Assembly (NCBI GenBank): GCA_025201705.1
Contig: MU616734.1
Span: 1,584-48,241 of the forward strand
Reading direction: 5' to 3'
DNA: 46,658 nucleotides
DNA from: Dissophora ornata
Taxonomy: Eukaryota; Mortierellomycota; Mortierellomycetes; Mortierellales; Mortierellaceae
A program made the position numbers and the translations under genes. Under the pieces are notes generated by a model. The model was not told the DNA's origin and searched no databases. It saw nothing but the letters and a program-made list of their open reading frames with translations. The first letter of the stretch is position 1. The number at the start of each line of letters is the position of its first letter. Shown in pieces: positions 12,121 through 23,216 of this stretch.

Positions 12121-14842
12121 TTACAGCCGGTGTCCCGGTACTATCCCAAATATAGCCCCCACACAGATCGTATACAAAAGCGCGACGACAACGACCTTCA
12201 CAGCTCGCTTGCGATGCAACATCATGATATGAGGTTCCTTGATCTTTCCAAACTGCATCCACTTGGCCTCACTCACCCCAAATGCTGCCATCAATGGACA
12301 GATATTGAACTGGAAGGTCGTGCAAATCAGAATGCCCACGAATATCGGGATCACCGCCTACAGTCGACACATACTTTGTTAGTTTCGTGTTAAAGTTCTT
12401 TTGTGTTTCGGGACAGCAGACGGCGTGAAAAACAACCCACAGGAAGAATGTGAGAGGCAGCCTTACCCATCGGCGAAGAGACCTTGGTCGGTTCAAAAAG
12501 ATCAAGCAAAACATAATTACAAACCCAAAAAACAGAATACCTAGTCCCAACACTGCCCTAGCCACGCGATGAGAGTGCACCATGTTACCGTATACACGCG
12601 CTTCAATGAACCGTGGGAAATAGTACGACTCCATCCCTTCAAAGACAATCTCTCGCGCCTCGGCAAAGACCAACCCCAGATCTTGGTCGGGTTGCTGAAG
12701 AGAGTTGTTATTGTTGTTGCTACTGTTGTTACTGTTCCGATGAGGATGATGTGGATCAGATCTAGGCGCGACCTTTAACTTGTCGCTCGAGTTTGGGATT
12801 GGAGACGTTGGAGAGATCATGGGTGGTGAAAAAGGTGCGTTCGCTAGATTAGCAGTATCCATTGTGTTCTTACGCTTCGACGTTGCGCCGCTTGCCACTG
12901 CCGCTGCTGGACCGATCATTATCTTGCTATCCATCAGCTGTGCGACGCGACGTCTAACCGAGTTAGGGATCCGGACGGGTGTTTCTGCCTGTGGGGTCAG
13001 ATACTTGTAATAAATACGTTCTGCAGACTCTTGGAGGTCCTCCTTGGTCACCCCCGAGGTACCCAAAGTGATGGCTCGCTTAATGTTAGTTGACCTTCTC
13101 GTGTTGGTCGCGACGCCAAGAGTCCCAGAGAGATTGGCCACGCCTGCATCTGCCCCCCTACTGTTTGTCGTTCCTTTCTTTATAACGCTTCCTCTGACAG
13201 AAAGTGCACTCGTACCAGAAGGCCCTGCCCCTGCATCATGGATATTTTGAGGGTCGTTCATGTGTCCCCAGTTGTCTGGTACAGCTCCAGGAAGATGTGG
13301 CACACCCCTCCGTATGGTTGGAGTCGGGGATAGTGGACTCGTGGGGGAAGCATACTGGAGCAGTATGGGCTCAGAGCCGCCCTTGATATGGCTCCCTTCT
13401 GTAACTTGATCGCTCTGATGTTGCTGGTGTGGGATCTCATTTAAGCCATTATTGAGTTCGGTAGTGGAGTGGCTGTCTGAATCTAACTCTGAAATCTCAA
13501 GGTATCGATTGACGGCCGACCAATGTGGCTCATACATGTCTAGGGATACACTCGGCTTCTTCTGGTGACCTTTCTCGGACATATTTGTACGCGATGCAAG
13601 TTGAGAGTTAGAGTTTGCAAGCGAAATATGAAAAGGGAAATCCGTTTGCTGGTGGAGGAGAGAGAAGGGGGAGTTACCTTGCTCCACTTGTTGCAATTTC
13701 CGTTGTTCCGACTCCAACATCTCCGCTTCTGCCAGCGCCAGTGCCGCTGCTGCTTCCCGCACCCTCTTTCTCTCTTCCGCCTCCCCCGCCTCCCCCGCCT
13801 CCCCCGCATTCCGTTCCTCCCTCTCCATCCTCTCCTGTGTCAACCTACGCTTCGTCGCGCGGACATAAAGTCGCCAAAGCAACTCATGCGCTGTAACATC
13901 TAGCCAAAAGTCGACCTCCTCGCTACTCCTCTCATGATCTCGCATATACAAATAAAAATTAAACAGACACACGGGGGGCAAGGTCTTGCGGTGTAAGACT
14001 TGCCAGAGTGTCGGGAGTTGCTGAAACCGGGAGCCGTCCGAAGAATTCGAGTACGTCAGATCCATGCCCTGAGAGCCTTGGCTTTTACGTGATCCTGACC
14101 CTAATCCTAATGCTACGCCTGTTGGCGGTGCTGTAGAATTGGCACTAGTGTTTCCTAGACAGGTGAGATTCGGAGGGTCGATTTTGGAGAAGGATGCGTG
14201 CTGTTGCTGCGACGAACGTCGAGTCTCAGATCCTGCACTGCGATGTTGAAGACTTTGTTGTTGTTGCTGAGATAGGTGTGGCTGTGGCCAAGACTCGTCG
14301 CGCCCTGCGATTGTAGACAAGGGGTAGCAATTACTACCACTATGCAAGTTTACGGCTGGCGAAAATATCCCCTCTACCAGGGTCGAAGGCGTGAACGGAA
14401 AACTCTCATTTGCGGTCGTTGCCGTCATCAACGTCGGTTCTGAATATGTCAAGTTCACTTCTTCTCCTTCAACTATTGTTTCTGCTGCTACTTCTGCTCC
14501 CGGTCCAGATCGTTTATGCTGATCCTGACTAGTGTGCTCACTCTGTTGTTGCTGTGTCGAGGGATGAGATGGGTGAGGCGAGGGATGAGATGGGTGAGGC
14601 GAGTGCGGTGACAGACCTCCATATACTCCGCCCACGACATCAAGGTTATCCACACTTGTGGAGGAGACTGGCCGAAATGTCACACTGGCTTGTGCCTTTT
14701 GGGTCTGGATTGCCTCCAAGTGAGGCAGCGGTTGTTTGCGAGCGACAGACGTAGAGGAGGATGTGGCCGAGAGTGCAGAGATATTGTGTGACGAGGCCGC
14801 TTCGTTGCTCATATTGGTGGATGATGGTGGTGCTTTTGTCAA
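12121..14842 (-). CDS. Rax1-like RGS-domain membrane protein
   Basis: Two exons, 12467-14842 and 12121-12357, join in phase through a GTAAGG...TAG intron to give 870 residues. The N-terminal ~270 residues are Ser/Gln/His-rich. An RGS fold begins near residue 277 (LPTLWQVLHRKTLPPVCLFN, then EEVDFWLDV) and is broken by a long insert. It resumes near residue 610 (ESAERIYYKYLTP...IPNSVRRRV) and ends near residue 735 (AREIVFEGMESYYFPRFIEA). Three hydrophobic segments follow: VARAVLGLGILFFGFVIMF, AVIPIFVGILICTTFQF and AVKVVVVALLYTICVGAIFG. This split RGS plus C-terminal membrane layout matches fungal Rax1, which marks poles for bud-site or tip selection. An alternative start is the Met codon 10 residues in (14812). 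A small in-frame intron inside exon 1 near 13650 cannot be excluded. Confidence 0.8.
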
Positions 14843-15764
14843 ATGAAAGTCGCCAATGTGATATTACTGGTCGAGAGAAAGGGGATGAAAGGGTCCACTG
14901 TGTGCCTGGTTGTTACAACGGATAGGGAATTATGTTAGAGAATAGAGAGATGGAAAAGGGGTTTTGAGGCAATGAAAAACAAACAAGCGAAGAGAATAAG
15001 AGATGAAAGGACAAATGATTGAAGCAATGGTTCAAACTGAACCGTATCCCCACTATTCAACTGCTACAAAACATAAACACGGTGCAGGAGGAGAGATGGA
15101 CTTTTTATTTTATGCGAGGGAAACCCCGAAATAAAAGATGAGATCGAAAAGCTGAATAAGGAGACGATACCAAGGGGGAAAGGGCAAATCTGCGAACACC
15201 GAGGCTCATGCGAGGGAATTAAAAAAAAAGAAAATAAAAAAAGGTAAGGATGCTATGTCCTGGATAGGAGCCATATCAATACAAACGCGTGAACAGTGAG
15301 CCGAGAGGAACAGAACCATAAAATACCAAAAATGCGGAGATGGGTGGCTCTTGCCCAACCCTTCGGATAGCCGAATAGGCAGGCAGGCTTGGTTGGTGAG
15401 GCAGCCGAGTTGACCCCACATAGTTGGATCGTGTCTGCTCCCGAGACCGCTCTTGCGTGGGGACACTGCCCAGCCAATTGGTCTTTGCACACGAGTGATT
15501 ATAATACATCATGTCAGCCATTCGCGATATTGCAGCGTTTGATTACGATTATGATATTAGGAGCAAGTTACTATCGAAGTACATAAGACATGGCAGAGGG
15601 GAGAGGAGCGCAAAGACAGCATAGAGATGCGACATGAGAATAAAATTACAAGTTTGCTAGTATGGTAAGGTAGGATGCACGTCATGCTGACCGACGCTCA
15701 TCTGGCGATCGACACGGGGAAAGACGGAGCTGAAGTGTGGTGGTTTTGGTAGTCTATGCCCGTC
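14843..15764. other. Intergenic region, no supported gene
   Basis: About 920 bases between the Rax1-like start and the stop of the Rab7-related gene. The Rax1-proximal half is purine-rich on the plus strand (a CT-rich leader on the coding strand). Small open frames at 15206-15586 have no recognisable content. Confidence 0.4.
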
Positions 15765-17194
15765 TCAGCAGCAGCCCCTTGATTTCTTCCGTCCCTCCGA
15801 CTCTGCATCCCAATCTAGTCTTGTAGATGACCCTGTTGTCGATCCACCAACCATGTCCAGCTCCATTTGAGGTATCCTGACTGTCTTTGCGATGTACAAG
15901 AATGCGTCTTCAACATGGACGCCGTCCTTGGCGGAAGCTTCGAAGCAGGGCATCTCGACCTTGGATCCTGTTACTGTGCTGTGTTCCTGCGCGAACCCAC
16001 GTGCCTGTCTCCTCGAGACAACCCGCTCATCAATGTCGATCTTGTTGCCAAGTAGCACAAAGGGGAAATCTGGATTGCTGTTGCCAATGCCTGCCTGGTT
16101 CAGGAACTCGCGTTGCCACTTGGCCAAGTGCTCAAAGGTCAGATAGTTGGTGACATCGTAGCAGAGTATACAGGCGTCAGCGCCTCTGTAGAACGCAATG
16201 CCCAAGGATTGGAATCGTTCCTGGCCTAAAAAACATAACACAACAAACCTTGCTTGTGAGCAAACAATAAACAATGCAGTGGAAGGTCCGCACCATGTCT
16301 TGCCCCCCTGGCACCACATCACTAGACACCATTTTTGGTTATGAATTGACTGTTCCTTGTTTTTGAGAGCCGTGCGCATGATGAAATAAGGCGACTGTCA
16401 AAACTCCTCCTTCTCTCCGCTTGCTCCGACAGTTCTTGTCTGATACTCCGGCAGTTGTTGATCCATCATTGCGCCATCCTGCTCTCATGAAAAGCCTAAA
16501 TCGAGGAAGCCATAGATCGTACCTGCAGTGTCCCAGATCTGAAGCGATACCCGCTTGCCATCCTCAAGCTCGATCTCCTTTGTAATGAAGTCCGCGCCAA
16601 TGGTAGCTTTGTAGGCATTTGTGAATCGCTTGTGGATGAACTAGAGATAGGAACAAAGGAGCAGAACATCAAACCATACTGTTTAGCCAACTGATAGATG
16701 ATCAAGAGGGGCGGGTGCTTCTCCATCTACATCCAGAATATCCCCTGCTTCCGAGGAGAATATGCCAAATTTTTAGATGGGAAATGCTTTGCCCATCCAA
16801 GCTGTGGCAGTCCGTTGCTTTGTTGATGGTCCACAATCCTGCATTGTGGCGCGAATGCTGTGATTATTCTTACCTGATTACGTAGGGAAGTCTGCGGTTT
16901 TTTTGCATTGCATGCAAGGTGCAGAGTGGTGTGATCAAAGAGCGATATCGGATGTTTGCAAACACGAGCACGAAGGGTTTCCAGGTGTTGACGAGGAAGA
17001 AACGAGAAAAAGAGGGGGTCAGCGTTATGTCATACCAGTAGCCCACGGACAAACTACACCGTGCAGCATGCAGCCTTGTAAACGTTTCGCTCCCCTTCAA
17101 ACGCTGGCTGAACACGAAACAGCAATGAGAGACATGTTACCTTTCCAACTCCTCCGTCGCCGATGAGGACAACTTTTAGCAATTGCTTGCCCAT
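15765..17194 (-). CDS. Rab7-related small GTPase (divergent Ypt7-like)
   Basis: Membrane-trafficking GTPase most like Rab7/Ypt7, so probably late endosome or vacuole. Four exons: 17141-17194, 16874-16891, 16523-16640 and 15765-16225, in phase, 216 residues. All G motifs are visible: P-loop GDGGVGKTS, switch [35 protein letters not shown] and EASAKD. The protein ends in GCC, a double-Cys geranylgeranyl site. Rab7-type marks are KATIGADF and [16 protein letters not shown]. The P-loop Gly-Gly is more Rab9-like, and the segment TSLRNQFIHKRF departs from the near-invariant TSLMNQYV of true Ypt7. It is therefore either a second Rab7 paralogue or a fast-evolving one. Exon 2 is 18 nt (six codons, TSLRNQ). 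Confidence 0.88.
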
Positions 17195-17255
17195 GGTGTG
17201 TATGTTCTTGTAAGAATGGAGTGGGAATAGTGCCAAGGGCTTTTTCTTTGCTCTG

Positions 17256-17261
17256 TTTATA
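17256..17261 (-). promoter_or_regulatory. TATA-like box of the Rab7-related gene
   Basis: TATAAA on the minus strand, 62 bases upstream of the ATG at 17194. The distance is short, so the transcript leader would be brief. Confidence 0.4.
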
Positions 17262-17366
17262 GTCGCACGTTTACAGCTGCTCGAGTCCTGATGCACAAGT
17301 GAGGCGTGGGAGTGATGTGCAGAACGATTGAATGCGGTAAAGCTGAATGAGGGAGACAGGTGCAGG

Positions 17367-17410
17367 TGAAGTTGAGGTTGAAGTTGAGGTTGAGGTTGAG
17401 GTTGAGGTTG
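17367..17410. repeat. Hexanucleotide (GAGGTT)n minisatellite
   Basis: Seven or so GAGGTT/GAAGTT units in a row, about 170 bases upstream of the Rab7-related start. It lies beyond the TATA-like box, so it is in the promoter rather than the transcript. Confidence 0.75.
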
Positions 17411-18427
17411 CAAAAGAAGAGAAAGAGAAAAGTGTGCAAGAGGTGAAGAGCCAAATAATAATCGAAGGCAGAGCGAGCAAAGGGGTGCTGGTGCGTGTTG
17501 TGATTGTGGTGATGGGAGAGTGTCTGTTTGTCGACGAGTCGAGGCGGTGTCCAAAGACCAACGTGTCCGCGAAGGTTGGAGAGAATGAAAGGGCGAAAGA
17601 AAGGGGAGTGGAGGGAAGTGAGGGAAGGCGGAAGAGAAAGAGAGGAAAAAGAAGAGACGTCGAGGAGGTGTGGGTGGATGATCAATCTTATCGCCCTGCA
17701 TGCAAACACACACACATGATACGACCTGCACCGCGGCGATGCTGCTCGCGTGGTGTGTTGTGGTTCCCTATCTCTTCGTCCCCCCCTCTCTCTTTCTTCC
17801 TCTTTCCCACCATCCACCGTTCGCTATCCGTCTATGCGACAGGCACAGTGTCTCCACCCTCGATTGTTCTCGTTCGTGAGGATACACGATCTCTCGTCAA
17901 GGTTTAACCCGCGCAAAAAAAAAACTCAATCTACGAAAAGACCCAAATCCATAGAGTGCACTTGTGCCCTTCTTCTGCTTGGTCTCTTGCACCCTTATTC
18001 AGCTTGGTCTCTTGTATCCTTATTCTACTTGATCTCCTGCACCCAATGTTCCCATTCCCTTATTCATGCAGTGCAACCCGACACCCACGCAAACATTGAG
18101 CACATGCCCTCAATGCTTTCTGGCCCCTGGAACTGATATCTCGTTTCTCGCCAGCATCTGCATGCAATTTCTTTTATGCCATGCACCTCCTGGGAATCCA
18201 CCTCCGCGTCTCACTACCCACAGACAGTCACAGACAGGGCCAATGGTTTTCGCCACCAACTGGAAAGACCGCACTCAACCCTTACTTCAGCATCTGGAAG
18301 TGATCAGGATCAGGAAGAACACAGGAGCTCAATTCACGGCATCCATACACAGCCAAGCTGCCCCTGCAACGCCACCCAGAGAAAAACAGACTCGACAACC
18401 TAGAAGCACTACCCTGGCTCCGATGTC
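17411..18427. other. Divergent promoter region between Rab7-related gene and PIG-H
   Basis: About 1 kb between head-to-head genes. Bases 17570-17660 are purine-rich on the plus strand. The long open frames here are Ser/Pro/His-rich or Arg/Glu-rich products of skewed composition and I do not accept them as genes. Near 17970-18030 a TCTTGCACCCTTATTC-like phrase recurs about three times as a short imperfect repeat. Confidence 0.4.
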
Positions 18428-19211
18428 ATGACGTTCCGATGCTATTCCCATGCAGACAACACCCGCGAGTACATCATGACAAGTGATGCAAAGCGCATCA
18501 ACTCGTACGACTTTATGTTGGTCTTCCTCTGTCTATCGCTGGCGTATATCTTGGTAGAGTACTTTGGGTGGTTTTATGGTTGCAATTGCAGCAGCTTGCT
18601 TGGAGTATCTGTCCATTGACATTTCTTGTACCTGACACTATGCACATACAGGGGACGACGTATACGTGCTACACAGTGGTTTCGCTGTTGATTGTCTCAC
18701 GGATATTAGTCAAGCTGTTCATGGTCACAGAAGGTAATAAACATGAAAGTTATGGCATAGATGACAGAATCCTTGGTGATCAATTGAGCGCTTATTGATC
18801 CATAAGCCGCGTATCGCCACCCATAGAAACGATTCTGGTGATAAGAGATGTTGGCGTTCAAGTAAAGACCGTGTATCTGGGCGGCAGAAGTTCATCTCGA
18901 TTCATTGACCGGTCCAAGATTTCAGATATCATCATCAATGAGGCTATTACCATGATGCACATTCGGGTGTACTTGGCGATCATTGTCGAAGGCGAGGATA
19001 GGATGGTCGTTGTATTCCAGGTAAATCACCATATTTCCTCCTTGCTGTCATTTGACGTCGGTTTTCAAAGGCCCACACTAAATAAGCGCACGCCTAAACC
19101 ATCTAGCATCTACTGCCGAGACTGAACGTGCTTCTCCAAGCGTACCACGGAGCAAGATCGATCATTTTCAACGAGAAGGATAACTCGGATGTGCCGCTCG
19201 AGTTTTCGTAA
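18428..19211 (+). CDS. gpi15: GPI-GlcNAc transferase subunit PIG-H / Gpi15
   Basis: Subunit of the endoplasmic-reticulum complex (with PIG-A/Gpi3) that adds GlcNAc to phosphatidylinositol, the first step of GPI-anchor synthesis. Four exons: 18428-18604, 18652-18733, 18827-19020 and 19107-19211, in phase, 185 residues against 188 for human PIG-H. Two membrane helices come early (YDFMLVFLCLSLAYILVEYF and YTVVSLLIVSRILVKLF). The conserved cytosolic domain follows: EETILVIRDVGVQVKT, RFIDRSKISDIIINEA, RVYLAIIVEG, VVVFQ and LLPRLNVLLQAYHGAR. These match the PIG-H order ETLLIIDSLGIQ, KVKDIVINEA, VVPVFQ and PRLDCLIEIY. The start is set by an in-frame TAG at 18401 with ATG at 18428. Intron 1 is very short (47 nt). 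Confidence 0.9.
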
Positions 19212-19555
19212 AGGGGACCTCGTTTCTGTCCCGTCCAATACCCAGATATATTCCTGAATTATAGATGCTACAGACACGCAACGCAGTAGGCCAACTGCGG
19301 ACCAAAATAAAACATTGCATGGTATTCGTCGTATCCGCAAAGCGCAAAGTCAGGGCCAAGCTTGAAACCGCAATTCAGAATATTCCAATACGCGGATCTA
19401 ATTTTCATCAGCCACATCACTGTGAACTTGATCATAAACGCTCGTCTCGCATCAACCACCCATCAATCATCCCCCATCGCCACCATCCACAAGGAGTTAC
19501 TCCTTCCTCCTCTCTGTCCTTGCTTTTTCACTCACATCAATAAAAGCATCGACAC

Positions 19556-21270
19556 ATGTCACAGCCGGTCCATAAAAAGTACGCGACTCTCAGCCTTCAT
19601 TATGATTAGACTTCAAGGAACAGATCAGTAGCTGCGCGTGTCTCGTTGCCGCCATCAGCGAGGCAAACCACTCGACAGAAGCAGACAGACCCTGAGAAGA
19701 GACTCGCCACTTACAATTCTTTTATCCTCTTGAATTACTCTTCAAATTGATCTCCATTAGGAAATTCGGAAGCGAATTTCTGTGCAAGACGCGGTACAGG
19801 AACACGCTTCCACTTCCACCTTTTGCACCAAAGCTCCTCGCCCTGCCCTCGTCCACGGAACGATGCATCAAATTTCAATCCACCGGCCTGAACGAGACCA
19901 CCGCCAATGAACTCATCCTTGACAATCAATATGCTATGCCAATCGACTTGATCGAAATGAGGGAGAACTACTTTGGCGAGGGAAGACACCACGATAATGG
20001 ATCCAACGCTGCTTTGAACCAAGTCGATGAGATGCTGTTGACGACGCCAGTGAAGACTGCCCAGGGTGCAGCTGGAAGCATTGGAAACGGCATTGCAGGT
20101 GCTGCAAGTGGCACTGGATTGGTTGTCCCGAATAAGAACAGGTTGCCAGTAGTGTCTTGGCTGCGCAGGACGGAATACATCAGTTCAGAGACGCCGACTG
20201 GAGCTGGAAAGGGCGCCCATAAGGAGTATGACTTGCAACAAATATTTTTGATGGCGAGTGCCAATCTTGACGTGAACGAAGAAGGTCTAACATCAATTTG
20301 ATGACTATTACGATTCCGTAGTGTTACGAAGAACAAGAGGATGGTCGTGGACAAGTCGAGGGAGGGACAGGTCGCAGCGATCGAAAACACGTTCGAGCGC
20401 TTCTTGAAGAAATCATCCGGTAGATCATCATCAGAAGAGGAGTTTTTGGCAGGATTGAGACACCCCACAAAGCCCGAGTTGAAGGCTGTCGAATCATTAC
20501 CTGTTTTCCCAGATTTCAGCATCTGGGGTAATGCCTATACTCTTGTTACATTTGGCTCCGACCCCGAGATGAGCAACGACAGATCGTCGCATGTTAAGGA
20601 AGAAGGAGTAAGGACCCTATTTTACGTGGATACAAGCCTCACCTTTTTCAGTCATTCGATCGACATCTAACATACTCTCCTGCCCTGTGTTTTTGCTTTC
20701 AGTCCTCACAGCAGAAAGCACTGCGGTCGTCTAATGCTTTGATCAAGCCCATGCACGACGCTAATGATCCGGAGACCTGGCTTGGCTACTATTTGCCAGG
20801 CATTGAGACTGCCAAGGAGCTTAACCGCCGAAAGAGGACTCGTGCTCAGCTTGCAGCCAGTGGAATGAACCCGGATGATGATGATGAAGAGGATCCAGAG
20901 GAGATGGCGTTCAGCTTGCAGCGCGACTACACCTACACCACGATTCCTTGCGCCTCGTTGTCGCAGCTCGTGTTTACGTTCAGAGATCAGCCCGATTCGA
21001 AGCAGAAGGCTGCCTATTATAACCCGATGCAGTCCAAGCTCATGTTGCGCAAGAAGCGCGCCAAGGTAATTTTACGTTCTTCTTACTAGTGCTAGTGATT
21101 TTTCGTCGAGCGGAACCGGTAATGATATTCACACGATTTTTTGTATTCACGCGTAATAGCGCTATGAGGATGACGATCCACCAATTACACATATCGATGT
21201 TACACCTCGTCGTATGAACTCTGATGAACTGGCAGCGAAGCGGGATGCGCTGGAAGCCATTGGTCTTTGA
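19556..21270 (+). CDS. paf1: RNA polymerase II-associated factor Paf1
   Basis: Scaffold of the Paf1 complex, which rides on elongating Pol II and supports histone H2B ubiquitination and H3K4/K36 methylation. Five exons: 19556-19578, 19761-20225, 20322-20607, 20703-21065 and 21160-21270, in phase, 415 residues. Landmarks: KTRYRNTLPLPPFAPKLL, NQYAMPIDLIEMRENYF, PVVSWLRRTEYIS, GQVAAIENTFERF, LPVFPDFSIWGNA, LGYYLPGIETAKELNRRKR and RKKRAKRYEDDD, then THIDVTPRRMNSDE. Intron 2 needs care: reading straight on meets TGA at 20299, but a GTATGA donor at 20226, a CTAAC branch site at 20287 and the TAG at 20321 restore the frame exactly (phase 2, 96 nt). The long acidic Ser-rich tail of animal Paf1 is absent. 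AATAAA follows near 21310. Confidence 0.92.
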
Positions 21271-21472
21271 GAGCAAGTAGACGAGCACACGAGCAGGGAC
21301 ATTGTAATAATAAAACGTGGAGTCTTTAAAACCAGTACTTTCGGATACGAGTGACAGGACAGTGAGATCTTGAATGTTTCTTTCAAGGTTGAGCAATATT
21401 CAGGGCGCATTCTGAAATGCAGAGTCGTATATATTTATATGCGCGCGGACATAGCAGATACATAGTTCCTTT

Positions 21473-22675
21473 TTACAACTTCGACTTTCCAATCAATAGG
21501 TAGGAGGACGCCTCGGGGTACATGTCCTCCTTGATGCTTTGGATGATGGACCCAGCTTTCGCCTTGTGTGCGATCTTTGTTGCGATCGCCTCGACACCTT
21601 CCTTGTTAGGAATGCAGTCGATGATATGATTGGCGAGGGCTTCCTTGGCAGAGTAGCGTTTGGCCTCGAGGACAACGGAGCGGTAGACGTGATGAGGAAG
21701 CTTGTAGCGCAAGAGGGCTGACATGCCCGAAGGGAGAGGCGAGGGGAGGTCGATCTCGTTCTAGAAATCATCAAAAACAAAATATGTGCATGAGCGAGTG
21801 AGTGTCGTGATATGCGGGGAAGCGGCGTCGCGTTGTCGGGTCGGTGCGCCTTTCGTGTGGAGCTTGTTTTGGAAAGGAAAGGAAATCTGATTTCTCCGGG
21901 CACTGCTTCAGTTGGCTGACAAAGAAACAATGACATTGGTTGTTGCCTCATCTCATGAACACGCGGCGGAAAATAACGAACTAAATCAAAGGATTGGCTT
22001 GCTCACTTACCATACACATGAAACCGCGATCGCTGCGCATGACGCGGTAATCGTGGGCCATCGCCATCAGCATTCCACCAGCGAACGCATGCCTAAGAGC
22101 AAAGAGGGAAGAGAGTTAATTATTTTTTGCTCACGAATTCTTCCCACAGCACACCCAGAGACTATTTGCCAAAGTTTCGATCGCTCTCCACTTGCGCCTG
22201 TGTACAAGTGAGCTGTGCAGCACGCGAAGAAAACTCCACATGTGCTCACAATTACACTCACAACACGCTCACATACGCCCCTCCTCGAGCTGACTCCCAT
22301 CCCCCATCAGATCTTTTCGCATTACCCGTTAATACACGCAATCGTGGGGATAGTGAACAGCAAGATCTTGTTAAGCATCGGCATAAAGGTATTCTCCGTG
22401 AATCCAGGGTTCGAGAACGCCTTTTCGATGTGCAATCCATTCGAATAAAACTTCTCGGACCCGCCGCGAGAGATCAGGGCGGCTTCTTGCATCGACTCGT
22501 TGTCAACTACGCTCGAGACATAGTCGAGGGCATCGCAGATGGAACCGCAGAACTCGGTCGTAAAACGGTCCTCGTTGTCGAGCATCGTCATGATAAAGAG
22601 GGGCCCCTCGCGCGTGATCGAGAGGAGCTTCTCGGACTCGGAGGGAAAGTATTTGGCGTCGGCGGCAGGGGACAT
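21473..22675 (-). CDS. Peroxisomal delta3,delta2-enoyl-CoA isomerase (crotonase family)
   Basis: Crotonase-fold enzyme that shifts 3-enoyl-CoA to trans-2-enoyl-CoA so unsaturated fatty acids can enter beta-oxidation. Three exons: 22326-22675, 22011-22092 and 21473-21760, in phase, 239 residues. The protein ends in SKL, a textbook PTS1 signal for the peroxisomal matrix. Crotonase landmarks are GGSEKFYSNGLHIEKAF (first oxyanion-loop region), TIACINGHAFAGGMLMAMAHD (second oxyanion loop), DYRVMRSDRGFMCM, then NEIDLPSPL, whose Glu aligns with the catalytic Glu position of plant and fungal isomerases. Hydratase rather than isomerase activity cannot be excluded from sequence alone. The gene converges on paf1, with stops 200 bases apart. 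Confidence 0.87.
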
Positions 22676-23216
22676 GGCTGGCAGGAGGCATGCTTTTTTT
22701 TTTTTAGTTTAGTTTGTGTAGAGTGGAAGCAGTGAATGTGTTCTGTAAATGAGGAATGAGGTGAATGAAGGAATGAAGCTCTTTATTTAAAGAAAGCTGG
22801 AACGCATGGGGGCTCGGGCACAGCTGGAGTATGCACATTCATCCCCACGTGATAATCCCTCGAGCAACAAGGGTTACTCCACACACAAACAGCAATGGCC
22901 CGGGCGGCGATCAATTGGAGGATAAAGACTTCAGGTCATGCAGTCTCTGGAGAAGCAAATCTTATACATCCCGGGACAATCAGGATATGGTGCACTGAGC
23001 CTGCAGACACCATTTGTGTCGTAAATCTTCCTATCTTCGATGCCATGCCCAACCGCAGCCTCCAAGCATTGAATCATGCACTCCTGGAGATGAAGCGCGT
23101 CGCATTTTTATTTTTCCCCAGTGTCCATCCCAGGTCTCACACGAAGCAAAAAACATATTCATAAACGTCGGCAATGAAGGCCCTTCCCGCTCCCCGCCTT
23201 TTCTTTTGTATTCACT
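22676..23216. other. Intergenic region at the start of the accessory block
   Basis: A poly-A run on the minus strand (22694-22705) lies just upstream of the isomerase ATG. Small open frames at 22895-23377 carry no recognisable domain. No RNA gene is seen. Confidence 0.35.

Noticed and set aside
13540..13903. Arg/Glu-rich and Pro-rich open frames on both strands
   Set aside because: Shadows of the Glu/Ala-rich segment in the Rax1-like coding sequence.
17054..17907. Several long open frames on both strands upstream of the Rab7-related gene
   Set aside because: They arise from the purine/pyrimidine-skewed promoter and the GAGGTT array. They lack domain content and conflict with the GTPase exons.
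20272..20331. Alternative 60-nt intron in paf1 (GTGAAC donor, AAG acceptor)
   Set aside because: Its branch site would lie only 15 nt from the donor. The 20226-20321 intron has a better donor and branch spacing and also restores the frame.
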